Notes under the pieces: model-generated
Databases searched by the model: none
Told to the model about the DNA's origin: nothing
What the model saw: the letters and a program-made list of their open reading frames with translations, nothing else
Assembly: GCF_021462505.1 (NCBI RefSeq)
Contig: NZ_JAKEDV010000001.1
Location: 124,439-188,438 of the forward strand
Reading direction: 5' to 3'
DNA length: 64,000 nucleotides
Origin: Thermus brockianus
GTDB lineage: Bacteria; Deinococcota; Deinococci; Deinococcales; Thermaceae
Position numbers and translations under genes: made by a program
In this document: piece after piece, positions 7,321 to 13,317 of the stretch
Numbering within the stretch: position 1 is the stretch's first letter
Layout: each line of letters starts with the position of its first letter

Positions 7321-8491
7321 GCCCAACCCCCTGAACCCGGACGAGGCCATCGCCTGGTTCCGGCGCCGCCTCTCCCTGCCGGACCCCGCCTTTCGGGCCC
7401 TGCGGGAGGAGGCCCGGAGGCGGGCCTTCTGGGTGGCGGGCCTCGCCGCCTTGGACATGGTGCAGGAGGCGAAGGACGCCCTGGAGGAGGCCCTGGCCAA
7501 GGGCCTGCCCTTTGAGGACTTCCGCCAGCGCCTCTCCGAGCGGGTGAGGGGCGCCTGGGGGGAGGGAACCCGGCACCGCCTGGACACCGTCTTCCGCACC
7601 AACCTGCAGCTCGCCTATGGGGCGGGGCGGCACCGGCAAGCGGAGGAGACCAAGGCCCTCAGGCCCTACTGGGGCCTCTCCGTGGTCCTGGACGGGCGGA
7701 CCTCCGGCGTCTGCCGCCCCCTGGCGGGGGTGGTCCTGCCCGCCGACCACCCCTTCTGGCGCAACCATATCCCGCCCCTCCACCACAACTGCCGCACCGC
7801 CCTGGTGACCTACACCCGCGAGGAGGGGGAACGCCGGGCCTGGAAGGAGGCGCCGGAGCACGAGCCCCAGGCGGGCTTCGGCCGGCCCCCGGGCCAGGAG
7901 GAGTGGAGCCCGGACCCTAGGGACTACGACCCCGCCCTGTGGCGGGCCTACGTGACCGCCTTGCCCCAGGCGCATCCTGAGGCGCTGGCCCGCTTGCGGG
8001 CCATAGCCGAGGGGCAGGCGGAGCCCGAGCCCCGCGACTGGCTTTGGGCGGCCGGGGCAATGGGCCGGGCTCCCTTCAACCGCTGGACCCGGAAGGTGCC
8101 CGAAGAGGAACGGGAACGCTTGGGTATCACTTGGGGGAGCTCCTTGGAGGTCCACAGGCTCAAGCGGATTGCCGACGGGCAACTGGCTGGAGACGCCACC
8201 GCCGAGGACTACGAGCGGATCTGCCAGCACGCTCCTCTTTCCCCCGAAGCGGCGCTCATGGCCTACCGGCGGGCCCCAGGGCCCGTTTTGGCGGCGCTCC
8301 TCCCTGTGGAGTGGGCCGTGCCCGAGCCCCTGCGCGGCCCCACGCTCAGCGGGTATTGGTTCGTGGTATACTCGTTTTGGAGCGGAACTTTGGTCACGGG
8401 ATACGCCGAGGAAGACCTCTCCAAGCTGGACATACCCTGGAACGAGGTGAAATGGCTCAGGAAACCCGCTTGGTTGAATTTACCCCCTTAG
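7304..8491 (+). CDS. MuF head morphogenesis protein with extra C-terminal domain
   Basis: The 395-residue protein carries the MuF domain at about residues 80-185: RHRLDTVFRTNLQLAYGAGR, DGRTSGVCRPL and PPLHHNCRTALV. It is a minor head protein injected with DNA in some phages. Residues 240-395 are an extension beyond the MuF core, ending in a strand-rich segment (SGYWFVVYSFWSGTLVTGY). Base composition drops in AT-poor bias toward the end (from about 8330), unlike the first part. Polymorphic toxins of temperate phages use this layout: a MuF domain, then a nuclease-type C-terminus, with an immunity gene behind. The small gene at 8452 overlaps the end, so a toxin reading is plausible, not proven. 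Confidence 0.85.
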   Translation: MAWTVEPNPLNPDEAIAWFRRRLSLPDPAFRALREEARRRAFWVAGLAALDMVQEAKDALEEALAKGLPFEDFRQRLSERVRGAWGEGTRHRLDTVFRTNLQLAYGAGRHRQAEETKALRPYWGLSVVLDGRTSGVCRPLAGVVLPADHPFWRNHIPPLHHNCRTALVTYTREEGERRAWKEAPEHEPQAGFGRPPGQEEWSPDPRDYDPALWRAYVTALPQAHPEALARLRAIAEGQAEPEPRDWLWAAGAMGRAPFNRWTRKVPEEERERLGITWGSSLEVHRLKRIADGQLAGDATAEDYERICQHAPLSPEAALMAYRRAPGPVLAALLPVEWAVPEPLRGPTLSGYWFVVYSFWSGTLVTGYAEEDLSKLDIPWNEVKWLRKPAWLNLPP

Positions 8492-8742
8492 AGCTGGCCT
8501 CCTGGTCGTGGTCGGAGCTCAAGGATTTTCTGGGCAATCCCGAGGACTACAACCCCGATGAGGTCCTGGCCCTCATAGAGGAGTTCCCCTGCCTGAAGCG
8601 CTACCTGAGGCGGGCTTATCAGGATGACCCTGAGCCCGCCCTAGCCTTGGCGCGGGAAATCCTGGCCGAGCGGGAGCGCCTCTCGGCTCATGGCATCCGC
8701 GTGCCCGAGACCCTGGAGGCCCTGCTGAGTCTTACGGGCTAG
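8452..8742 (+). CDS. small acidic protein, possible immunity partner of the MuF C-terminus
   Basis: The 96-residue acidic, helical protein starts at ATG 8452 with GAGGTGA 2-3 nt upstream, 40 nt inside the MuF frame, so it is translationally coupled to it. It contains WSWSELKDFLGNPEDY and a C-terminal helix bundle. I know no Mu morphogenesis gene of this kind at this position. Size, acidity, coupling and the same lower-GC composition as the MuF tail fit an immunity protein for a MuF-linked toxin. It could instead be an unrelated head accessory protein. Confidence 0.55.
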   Translation: MAQETRLVEFTPLELASWSWSELKDFLGNPEDYNPDEVLALIEEFPCLKRYLRRAYQDDPEPALALAREILAERERLSAHGIRVPETLEALLSLTG

Positions 8743-8930
8743 GGATGGCGTCCCCGGAAGGGGTCTCTGAGCCCCTGTAACCCCCCTAGAAGGCTTTGGC
8801 GGGGGGTGCCACGGATTTCCCCTTTGCGCCTCGGACCCCCCGCCTTATCGGCCGTTTTAGGGCCCGTTTTGGGGTGCGTTCGCAGGTGCTTGGGCTTTGG
8901 GGATGGGGAAAATGGCCCATTTTTGTCCCT
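8743..8930 (+). other. intergenic segment with two hairpins after the head operon
   Basis: No gene is convincing here. Two GC hairpins follow the stop codon: TCCCC/GGGG near 8751-8762, and CCCCCC with GGGGGG around AGAAGGCT (8778-8807). The second resembles a degenerate copy of the phage leader hairpin at 3203-3226, which has the same GAAGGCT loop. They may end transcription of the packaging operon, though no clean T-run follows. The rest becomes T-rich towards the rnpB promoter. Confidence 0.4.
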
Positions 8931-8934
8931 GAAC

Positions 8935-8963
8935 TTGACCGAAACGCTCAATGCTTTCACAAT
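8935..8963 (+). promoter_or_regulatory. promoter of the prophage-borne rnpB
   Basis: TTGACC (8935-8940), exactly 17 nt, CACAAT (8958-8963), then 7 nt to the mature RNA start at 8971. The truncated host rnpB has the same 17 + 7 geometry with unrelated sequence (TTCACC, TAAACT). A CTGAAC motif (8929-8934) abuts the -35 and is of the GTTCRG type clustered in the prophage regulator gene, so phage control is possible. Confidence 0.75.
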
Positions 8964-8970
8964 AGGAAGT

Positions 8971-9346
8971 GCCCCGGGTCAGGGGTGCGGTCGCGCTCAA
9001 GGGTCCGAACCCCCTTGGGTGAGGAAAGTCCGGGCACCATAGGGCAGGGTGCCAGCTAACGGCTGGGCGGGGTAACCCGACGGAAAGTGCCACAGAGAAG
9101 AGACCGCCAGCGGCCGGGCCCAAGGCCCGGTGCGGGCAAGGGTGAAACGGTGGGGTAAGAGCCCACCGCCTGGCCTGGTAACAGGCTGGGGCACGGCAAA
9201 CCCCACCCGGTGCAAGGCCCAGTAGAGGGGAAGGGCTTGCCCGGCCCGCCAGAACCCCTGGGATGGGCCGCTTGAGGCCGGTGGCGACACCGGTCCCAGA
9301 GAGATGACCGCAGAAACAGAACCCGGCTTACGCCCTGTCCCGGGGC
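8971..9346 (+). ncRNA. rnpB: complete RNase P RNA (bacterial type A) carried by the prophage
   Basis: This is the ribozyme that matures tRNA 5' ends, and it is essential in bacteria. The 376-nt gene has all landmarks: closing helix P1 from GCCCCGGG (8971-8978) and CCCGGGGC (9339-9346), GAGGAAAGTCCGGGC (9021-9035), the GGTAACAGGCTGGGGCACGG region (9177-9196), GCAAGGCCCAGTAGAGGGG and the conserved ACAGAACCCGGCTTA (9316-9330). P1 extends to 13 of 14 possible pairs. It is uninterrupted and has its own promoter, while the host copy at 22279-22514 is cut. The first 236 nt differ from the host copy at only four positions (RNA nt 9, 10, 34, 37). A protein gene starts 15 nt downstream. Confidence 0.95.
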
Positions 9347-9361
9347 TTATAAAGCGCTGCT

Positions 9362-10264
9362 ATGACCGAGCGGGTCTTGATGGTTGTTAAAACCTACCCT
9401 AGCCCGAGCCGGAAGTACGGTGAGATCACTTGTACGGCAGGAATAAGGCTCAGGGATGGACAGTGGGTGCGTATTTATCCCTACCCTTTCCGTTTGTTAG
9501 AGGGAGACTATAGGTTCCAAAAGTATGACATCTTAGAGATGCCTTTAGAGCGGGCTCAAAACGACCCCCGCCCTGAAAGCTTCCGACTGGTGGACCATCG
9601 GAGCATTCGGAAAGTAGATCACATCGGCACGGATGAGGGGACTTGGCACAGAAGAATGGAGTTTATCCGCCCCACCCTATTTCCCAGCTTGGCGGCTTTT
9701 GAAGAACAAATGATCCGTAGGGAAAGAAAGCCGATCCAGGAACAAAGCCTCTTCGCGGGGGAACAAAGGGAGGTAGTTTGGCGACGGGTTTGGGGGCGTA
9801 CGATCGGGGTTGTAGCGGCTGTGCCGGGTAGTGCCGAGCTGGTAGCTCAGTACCGAGGGGAAGATTGGAGCGAAAAGGAGAAGGCAAAGTTGGCTGTGCC
9901 TCAGATACTCGCCGAGGGGCTTTTTGAAGATATAGAGCCGGCTTTTTCTTTGCCTAAAACACCACTGCGCTTTTGCCCTTACCAGTTTCGCCTTTCCTTT
10001 CTGGACGCCACCGGGAAAAGGTATGAGAAGGTGGTTTTGGACTGGGAGATCTACCGGCTTTACTTCAAAGAGGAGCAACGCCTTGGTAGCAGGGAAAGGG
10101 CGGTCAATAGCGTGCGCCAAAAGGTTGAGCGGGAAATCTTCTCCTTAGAAAGGGAACCTTACCTTGTGGTAGGGAGTATCCACTACCGATATGCTCGCCC
10201 AACCCTCTACGCGGTGATTGGGTTCATCTGGCCGAAGAAGCAAGCTTGTACGCCTCTTTTCTGA
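9362..10264 (+). CDS. conserved hypothetical protein, possible defence-linked cargo
   Basis: The 300-residue protein begins RVLMVVKTYPSPSRKYGE and continues with RLRDGQWVRIYPYPFR. From memory this is the signature of an uncharacterised family often found beside DUF488 genes in variable and defence-rich regions; a DUF488 gene indeed faces it here. Codon use is much less GC-biased than in the phage structural genes, a sign of separate transfer. No Shine-Dalgarno is visible, but TATAAA (9348-9353) lies 8 nt before ATG, so the mRNA may be leaderless or the gene may ride on the rnpB transcript. The last 41 nt overlap the convergent DUF488 gene. Biochemical role unknown. Confidence 0.7.
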   Translation: MTERVLMVVKTYPSPSRKYGEITCTAGIRLRDGQWVRIYPYPFRLLEGDYRFQKYDILEMPLERAQNDPRPESFRLVDHRSIRKVDHIGTDEGTWHRRMEFIRPTLFPSLAAFEEQMIRRERKPIQEQSLFAGEQREVVWRRVWGRTIGVVAAVPGSAELVAQYRGEDWSEKEKAKLAVPQILAEGLFEDIEPAFSLPKTPLRFCPYQFRLSFLDATGKRYEKVVLDWEIYRLYFKEEQRLGSRERAVNSVRQKVEREIFSLEREPYLVVGSIHYRYARPTLYAVIGFIWPKKQACTPLF

Positions 10265-10694
10265 GGTCTAGGGCCTCCTGAACCCAACCAGTGGCTAGCA
10301 ATGCTTCGGCAATAATGGACCGATGGCAAGTCGCTGGGTCTGCTTCAAAGCACAAGAGCGCGGTTGGGTATTCGCACGCGAGCATCCCCAACTCCTCCAG
10401 CACACCGGGGCGCTGTTGGAGTAACTGGAGGTAATTCTGACGATAAGTGGGCCAGTCTCCCGTCCTCTTGAGATAGTCCCTTAGAGGTTTCGGAGCACCG
10501 AGCTCGCGGATATGGCGGTAGTAGATGCCGGCGTCTTCAAGGGCGGCTCTCAAGCTGACTTTGGAAAAACCGGGTTTTCGGCTCAAAGGGAGTTCCCGCA
10601 CATCGGCTACGACAACGATCCCCTTCCCGCGAAGAAAGCTGATAAACTCCGGAAGTTTCAGGCCCTCGTAGCCGATGGTATAAACAACCCTCAT
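10224..10694 (-). CDS. DUF488 family protein
   Basis: The 156-residue protein shows the DUF488 hallmarks: N-terminal YTIGYEGLKLPEFISFL, the VVADVRELPLSRKPGFSK segment, HIRELGAPKPLRDY, and the C-terminal CFEADPATCHRSIIAEAL with conserved Cys and CHR. The family has a Rossmann-like fold, is widespread in mobile and defence contexts, and has no settled activity. It is transcribed against the gene at 9362 with a 41-nt tail overlap, so the two could form an antisense-coupled pair. Composition is lower in GC than the phage core. This is accessory cargo rather than a phage morphogenesis gene. Confidence 0.85.
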   Translation of the reverse strand: MRVVYTIGYEGLKLPEFISFLRGKGIVVVADVRELPLSRKPGFSKVSLRAALEDAGIYYRHIRELGAPKPLRDYLKRTGDWPTYRQNYLQLLQQRPGVLEELGMLACEYPTALLCFEADPATCHRSIIAEALLATGWVQEALDLRKEAYKLASSAR

Positions 10695-10784
10695 TGTGGG
10701 GAAATCCTACTCCTCCAATACGGAGGTTGGCAAGCCCTTGACGCCTGATGGTTCAGTTCTTGCCGATACCATTTGAGCACTTTC

Positions 10785-10812
10785 TTGTGGGGTCGGTCTT
10801 TTTCGCTATAAT
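10785..10812 (+). promoter_or_regulatory. candidate promoter with perfect TATAAT
   Basis: TATAAT at 10807-10812 is the only perfect -10 hexamer noticed in the prophage. A weak -35 (TTGTGG, 10785-10790) stands 16 nt upstream in T-rich DNA. It points rightward at a tiny hydrophobic frame (10811/10829-10888), and a palindromic hairpin follows at 10921-10940. A GTTCAG motif lies upstream at 10751. Confidence 0.5.
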
Positions 10813-10888
10813 GACCGTTCCCGAGAAGATGGCCAGTTTCCTAAGCGGGTTGTTGGGTTGGCTTGGGGGCTTTCTGAGCCGGAAGTAG
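10811..10888 (+). CDS. tiny amphipathic peptide frame (possible small toxin)
   Basis: A 25-codon frame from ATG 10811, or a 19-codon frame from ATG 10829, encodes MASFLSGLLGWLGGFLSRK. It is a short, amphipathic, helix-prone peptide with a basic end, the kind of product made by type I toxin genes and some phage lysis peptides. ATG 10829 fits better because the predicted start of transcription is near 10819. It lies alone between two leftward genes, with a near-consensus -10 and a downstream hairpin. There is no homology support, so this is tentative. Confidence 0.3.
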   Translation: MTVPEKMASFLSGLLGWLGGFLSRK

Positions 10889-10920
10889 GCGCATAGCGCT
10901 TCTCCTCGTTGAAAGGAGCT

Positions 10921-10950
10921 CCCCGGCCATATGACCGGGGGTTCGCTTTA
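10921..10950 (+). terminator. palindromic hairpin, probable terminator
   Basis: CCCCGG (10921-10926), loop CCATATGA, CCGGGG (10935-10940), followed by GTTCGCTTTA. The stem is strong but the T-run is weak on the plus strand. It could end the short transcript from 10819, or on the other strand lie at the end of the leftward gene at 10962. Confidence 0.45.
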
Positions 10951-10961
10951 CTGGCGAAAAC

Positions 10962-11537
10962 TCAGGGTATGCACCACTTGGGCCAGGTTTTGCCTGGCGT
11001 GCCGTGTCGGGTGAAGGCGAGAAGCATACTTCCAAACCCCGTGATGTCTTTATAGCCCGCGAGATCTACGGTCACAGGGCCAAAGTTCCGGTTGAACTGA
11101 CCGGTGCCTTCGCTCCTGATCCGCTCAGTCCTGTCGGCCAGCCAGTACATGATGTTGTCACTGGTCTGCTTGGCCAGCCCCAAACACAATACCTCAACGA
11201 TCCCGGAGAGGTAGGCGACGCCATAAAGCGCCTCGTCAAAGTTAGGTGCTTCTTCAAAGCGGATGCTCAGGAGGTTGAAGTAGCGCCCGCCCTTCGGGGC
11301 TCCAAAAAAGACTATGTACTCCGTAACGCGGTCTGTTTCGGGGTTTCTCACCCAGACGCGGTATTTCCGTTCGGCGGAACGTTCAGGCGGAGGCGGAGGG
11401 AGTTTTTCCTCCACCACCTGGACTATGTGGTCCACCTTCTTAAGTTTGGCCATCGCGTCGCTTATCTTCGTGGCCTGAGCCTGTACCGTGCCGATAAGCG
11501 TACCCGCCAAGACCAGGATCCAGGGTGCCTTTTGCAT
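10962..11537 (-). CDS. secreted hypothetical protein
   Basis: A 191-residue protein has a clear signal peptide: MQKAPWILVLAGTLIGTVQA, with an AQA cleavage site near residue 22. The mature part starts with a charged helix, a Pro run (EKLPPPPPERS) and a beta-rich region (KYRVWVRNPETDRVTEYIVF). No lipobox and no known domain are visible. Secreted prophage proteins of this kind sometimes alter the lysogen surface or block superinfection, but nothing here proves that. Codon use is less GC-biased than the tail genes. It ends an apparent leftward operon with the HTH genes at 11548 and 11883. Confidence 0.6.
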   Translation of the reverse strand: MQKAPWILVLAGTLIGTVQAQATKISDAMAKLKKVDHIVQVVEEKLPPPPPERSAERKYRVWVRNPETDRVTEYIVFFGAPKGGRYFNLLSIRFEEAPNFDEALYGVAYLSGIVEVLCLGLAKQTSDNIMYWLADRTERIRSEGTGQFNRNFGPVTVDLAGYKDITGFGSMLLAFTRHGTPGKTWPKWCIP

Positions 11538-11547
11538 GACTTTGAGT

Positions 11548-11772
11548 TTACTCCCGAATCACCTCAATCAACTCATCCAGCTCCACCCGGCGCCCGAGGA
11601 GGACCTCGAGGGCGCCGTGGATCTTGGCCAGGGTTTCTAGGGTGGGCTGATGGCGTCCTTCCGCTGCGTTGTACACGGTGTTCGTCAATAGGCCACTAGT
11701 CCGCGCGATGCGGTATAGGGTGATGCCATTGGCGTCTGCGAGCTCTTTGATGCGGACCCGGTACCTAATCAT
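11548..11772 (-). CDS. XRE-type (Cro/CI-like) regulator
   Basis: The 74-residue protein carries an HTH of the XRE type: IKELADANGITLYRIARTSG, then LTNTVYNAAEGRHQPTLETLAKI, ending with a short helix (ELDELIEVIRE). A longer in-frame start exists. ATG at 11772 is preferred because TATATG lies 8 nt upstream, typical of leaderless Thermus genes, and because XRE domains begin just before this point. Likely a lysogeny regulator or the control gene of the secreted protein behind it. Confidence 0.75.
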   Translation of the reverse strand: MIRYRVRIKELADANGITLYRIARTSGLLTNTVYNAAEGRHQPTLETLAKIHGALEVLLGRRVELDELIEVIRE

Positions 11773-11882
11773 GCGTGAAGCATATACCAATTCATCTGAC
11801 CATCTGAAAAGACAAAGGTCTTGACCTCCTATAGACAAAGCCCAAGAAGGTTGGCCCCAACACGCATCCCTGGCAAGGAGGC

Positions 11883-12116
11883 TTATTCTTCCTCGTATTC
11901 CAAAAGGTCACAGACGTCATAGGGTTTTCCCGTGAGCTTGCGTAGCCCCCAGATGACCCAGGCGAGGGCCTCGAGGTCGGGGCGTGCCGGGGCACTTCGT
12001 ACCCACCGGTATACCGTGGCCCGGCTAATCCGGTCGCCAAGAAGCCTCTCCAGGCGGTAGGCGCTCAACCCCTCCTGTTCAAGGACCTCCTTCAGTTTGA
12101 AGCGCACCCGTGGCAT
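11883..12116 (-). CDS. small HTH repressor at the divergent switch
   Basis: The 77-residue XRE/CI-like protein has FKLKEVLEQEGLSAYRLERL followed by ISRATVYRWVRS, a typical recognition helix, and a helical dimerisation tail (LEALAWVIWGLRKLTG). It is transcribed leftward from a compact divergent region (12117-12256). TATATA at 17 nt from TTGCGA, and TACTAT just before ATG, are candidate -10 boxes. Small size and placement opposite the antirepressor operon make it the best candidate for the prophage repressor. Confidence 0.75.
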   Translation of the reverse strand: MPRVRFKLKEVLEQEGLSAYRLERLLGDRISRATVYRWVRSAPARPDLEALAWVIWGLRKLTGKPYDVCDLLEYEEE

Positions 12117-12214
12117 GCCTCAATAGTAGCAGATATATAGCCCTATTGACTGATAGTCGCAACTATGCTACCCTAAGGGCACCTAGGGGCCCCCCTACCA
12201 AGCAAGCCCCTAGG
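12117..12214. promoter_or_regulatory. divergent phage promoters and operators
   Basis: Rightward: TTGACT (12146-12151), 17 nt, TACCCT (12169-12174). Leftward: TATATA and TACTAT boxes for the repressor at 12116. ATAGTMGC is repeated at 12123 and 12152 and forms the inverted pair ATAGT-CGCA-ACTAT (12153-12166) inside the rightward spacer, which fits repressor operators. The rightward leader contains an 8-bp hairpin, CCTAGGGG (12182-12189) with CCCCTAGG (12207-12214). This is the logic of a lysis/lysogeny switch. Confidence 0.6.
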
Positions 12215-12219
12215 GCACC

Positions 12220-12252
12220 GGAGGTACTGGAGGTAGTGGAGGTAGTGGAGGT
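12220..12252 (+). repeat. four tandem Shine-Dalgarno repeats (9-bp unit)
   Basis: GGAGGT occurs at 12220, 12229, 12238 and 12247 in units of GGAGGTAST, exactly 9 bp apart. Only the last stands at normal distance (4 nt) from ATG 12257. The array could hold ribosomes in standby, or could vary in copy number by slippage and so tune expression of the switch operon. Confidence 0.6.
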
Positions 12253-12256
12253 GCTT

Positions 12257-12517
12257 ATGCATCGTACCACAAGTTTCGCGGCGATAATAGCGGCCTTTAG
12301 GACCACCCCCGGGTTGACCCTTTCTCCGGGTCAGGGGATTTTGTTCAACCGGCTGGCCCCATATCTGGAGGCCATCTGGGACGCGGCCCGTCAGGATGAC
12401 TGGCCCGCTTTTGTTGAGGCGGTGCGGGAGGTGTACCTCGCCGGCCTGCTGGACGGCCCCCTGCCCCTCTCCGTGCTCCTAGCAAGCGCTCTGGAGGAGG
12501 ACGATGACGACGCCTGA
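12257..12517 (+). CDS. small prophage protein, first gene of the antirepressor operon
   Basis: The 86-residue product is helical with an acidic tail (SALEEDDDDA). The upstream in-frame extension is rejected because it runs through the tandem SD array and the promoter region, and because the last GGAGGT sits 4 nt before ATG 12257. It overlaps the antirepressor by 14 nt. Unknown function; by position it could be a Cro-like or Ner-like factor, but no HTH motif is evident. Confidence 0.55.
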   Translation: MHRTTSFAAIIAAFRTTPGLTLSPGQGILFNRLAPYLEAIWDAARQDDWPAFVEAVREVYLAGLLDGPLPLSVLLASALEEDDDDA

Positions 12518-13265
12518 GGCCAAAATCATCCGGATGCGGGACCTCGAGGCCCCCGCCGGCACCCACCTGCCCGTGGCCTGGCTGGACGTGGGGGGGCGGA
12601 CGGAGGTGGCGGTGCCCCTGGCGCGGTTGGCGGAGGCGGTTGGCTACGATCTGGGGCCTTTGAGGGGCATTGTCAAGCGGGATCCCGTTCTCGCTTCCTA
12701 CCAGAGTATCGTAACGATCCTCCGGGACGGAGTGCCCCACAAAACGGCCTTCCTCCAACGCCCGGGCGTCCTTGGGGTCTTGGTCAAACTCTCCGCCTCC
12801 CGCATCCAGGATCCCGCCAAGCGGCAGAGGGTGATCGCCTTCCAGCGCTGGGCCTTTGAGACCCTGGACAGGCTCCTCTTTGAAGGGGCGGCCCCAGCCC
12901 CCGCCCAGCCGCCTCTTTTCCCAGTGGGGCAGGGCAGGGGAGACCGGGCTCTGGCCGTGCGCATGCTCACCGGTGAGGTGCGCGCTCCAGACGGCTCCTT
13001 GCTCTCGTACGGGGCCATTGAGCGGGCCACCGGGGTACCCAAGACCACGCTGGGCCGCTGGGCTCGCCGCCTAGGGGTCTTCCACCTGCGCAAGAGCCCC
13101 TACCCGACGAAGCGGGCCAAGAAGAAGCCTTTGAGGGCACAGGAGAAGGCGCCCGAGAAGGAGCGGGCCTCGGAAACCGACCTGGCCCGGCTCCTCATGG
13201 AACAGGCTAGGCTCCTGGGGGAGATCGCCCGCCGGCTACTGGACAAGCCCCAAGCTCTGGCGTAA
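12504..13265 (+). CDS. P22-type phage antirepressor
   Basis: The 253-residue protein has an N-terminal antirepressor (P22_AR_N/BRO-N type) domain: VPLARLAEAVGYDLGPLRGI near residues 37-56, a paired-strand region, then KLSASRIQDPAKRQRVIAFQ and RWAFETLDRLL. A second module (about 160-195) looks like a HTH (LSYGAIERATGVPKTTLGRW), and the tail is basic then helical. Such proteins bind and inactivate the phage repressor or its targets. It lies downstream of the divergent switch and just before the tail promoter, whose -35 is in its last codons. Confidence 0.8.
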   Translation: MTTPEAKIIRMRDLEAPAGTHLPVAWLDVGGRTEVAVPLARLAEAVGYDLGPLRGIVKRDPVLASYQSIVTILRDGVPHKTAFLQRPGVLGVLVKLSASRIQDPAKRQRVIAFQRWAFETLDRLLFEGAAPAPAQPPLFPVGQGRGDRALAVRMLTGEVRAPDGSLLSYGAIERATGVPKTTLGRWARRLGVFHLRKSPYPTKRAKKKPLRAQEKAPEKERASETDLARLLMEQARLLGEIARRLLDKPQALA

Positions 13266-13309
13266 ACTTGGGCTAAGGTGCCAAACTGCCCCCCGGGCAA
13301 CCGGGGGGC
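13240..13309 (+). promoter_or_regulatory. tail-operon promoter with shared leader hairpin
   Basis: TGGACA (13240-13245), 17 nt, TAAACT (13263-13268). The transcript begins near CTAAGGTG (13273-13280) and folds into GCCCCCCGG (13288-13296)/CCGGGGGGC (13301-13309), the same 9-bp stem as at 3203-3226, ending 8 nt before ATG 13318. No other Shine-Dalgarno is visible, so the hairpin may control translation or protect the mRNA 5' end. Confidence 0.7.
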
Positions 13310-13317
13310 AAACCCTT

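Noticed and set aside
4523-7602. Long minus-strand ORFs opposite terminase and portal
   Set aside because: Low-complexity Gly/Pro/Arg/Leu-rich translations typical of antisense frames in high-GC DNA; the plus strand carries clear phage motifs.
8796-9059. Overlapping plus-strand ORFs before and into rnpB
   Set aside because: They cross the rnpB promoter and the 5' part of the RNA; composition and lack of ribosome sites argue against coding.
8997-9290. 97-codon minus-strand ORF over the intact rnpB
   Set aside because: It is the antisense of a structured RNA gene; the same frame recurs over the truncated copy (22242-22523) only because the RNA sequence is conserved.
8971-9346. Idea that the copy at 8971 is the host rnpB moved by inversion alone
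   Set aside because: Phage genes lie directly on both sides, its promoter differs from the host one, and the truncated copy with host promoter adjoins ordinary chromosomal genes, so the 22514 copy is the native one.
11004-11699. 231-codon plus-strand ORF opposite the secreted protein and HTH genes
   Set aside because: The opposite strand has a signal peptide and a clear HTH; this frame shows no domain and starts inside another gene.
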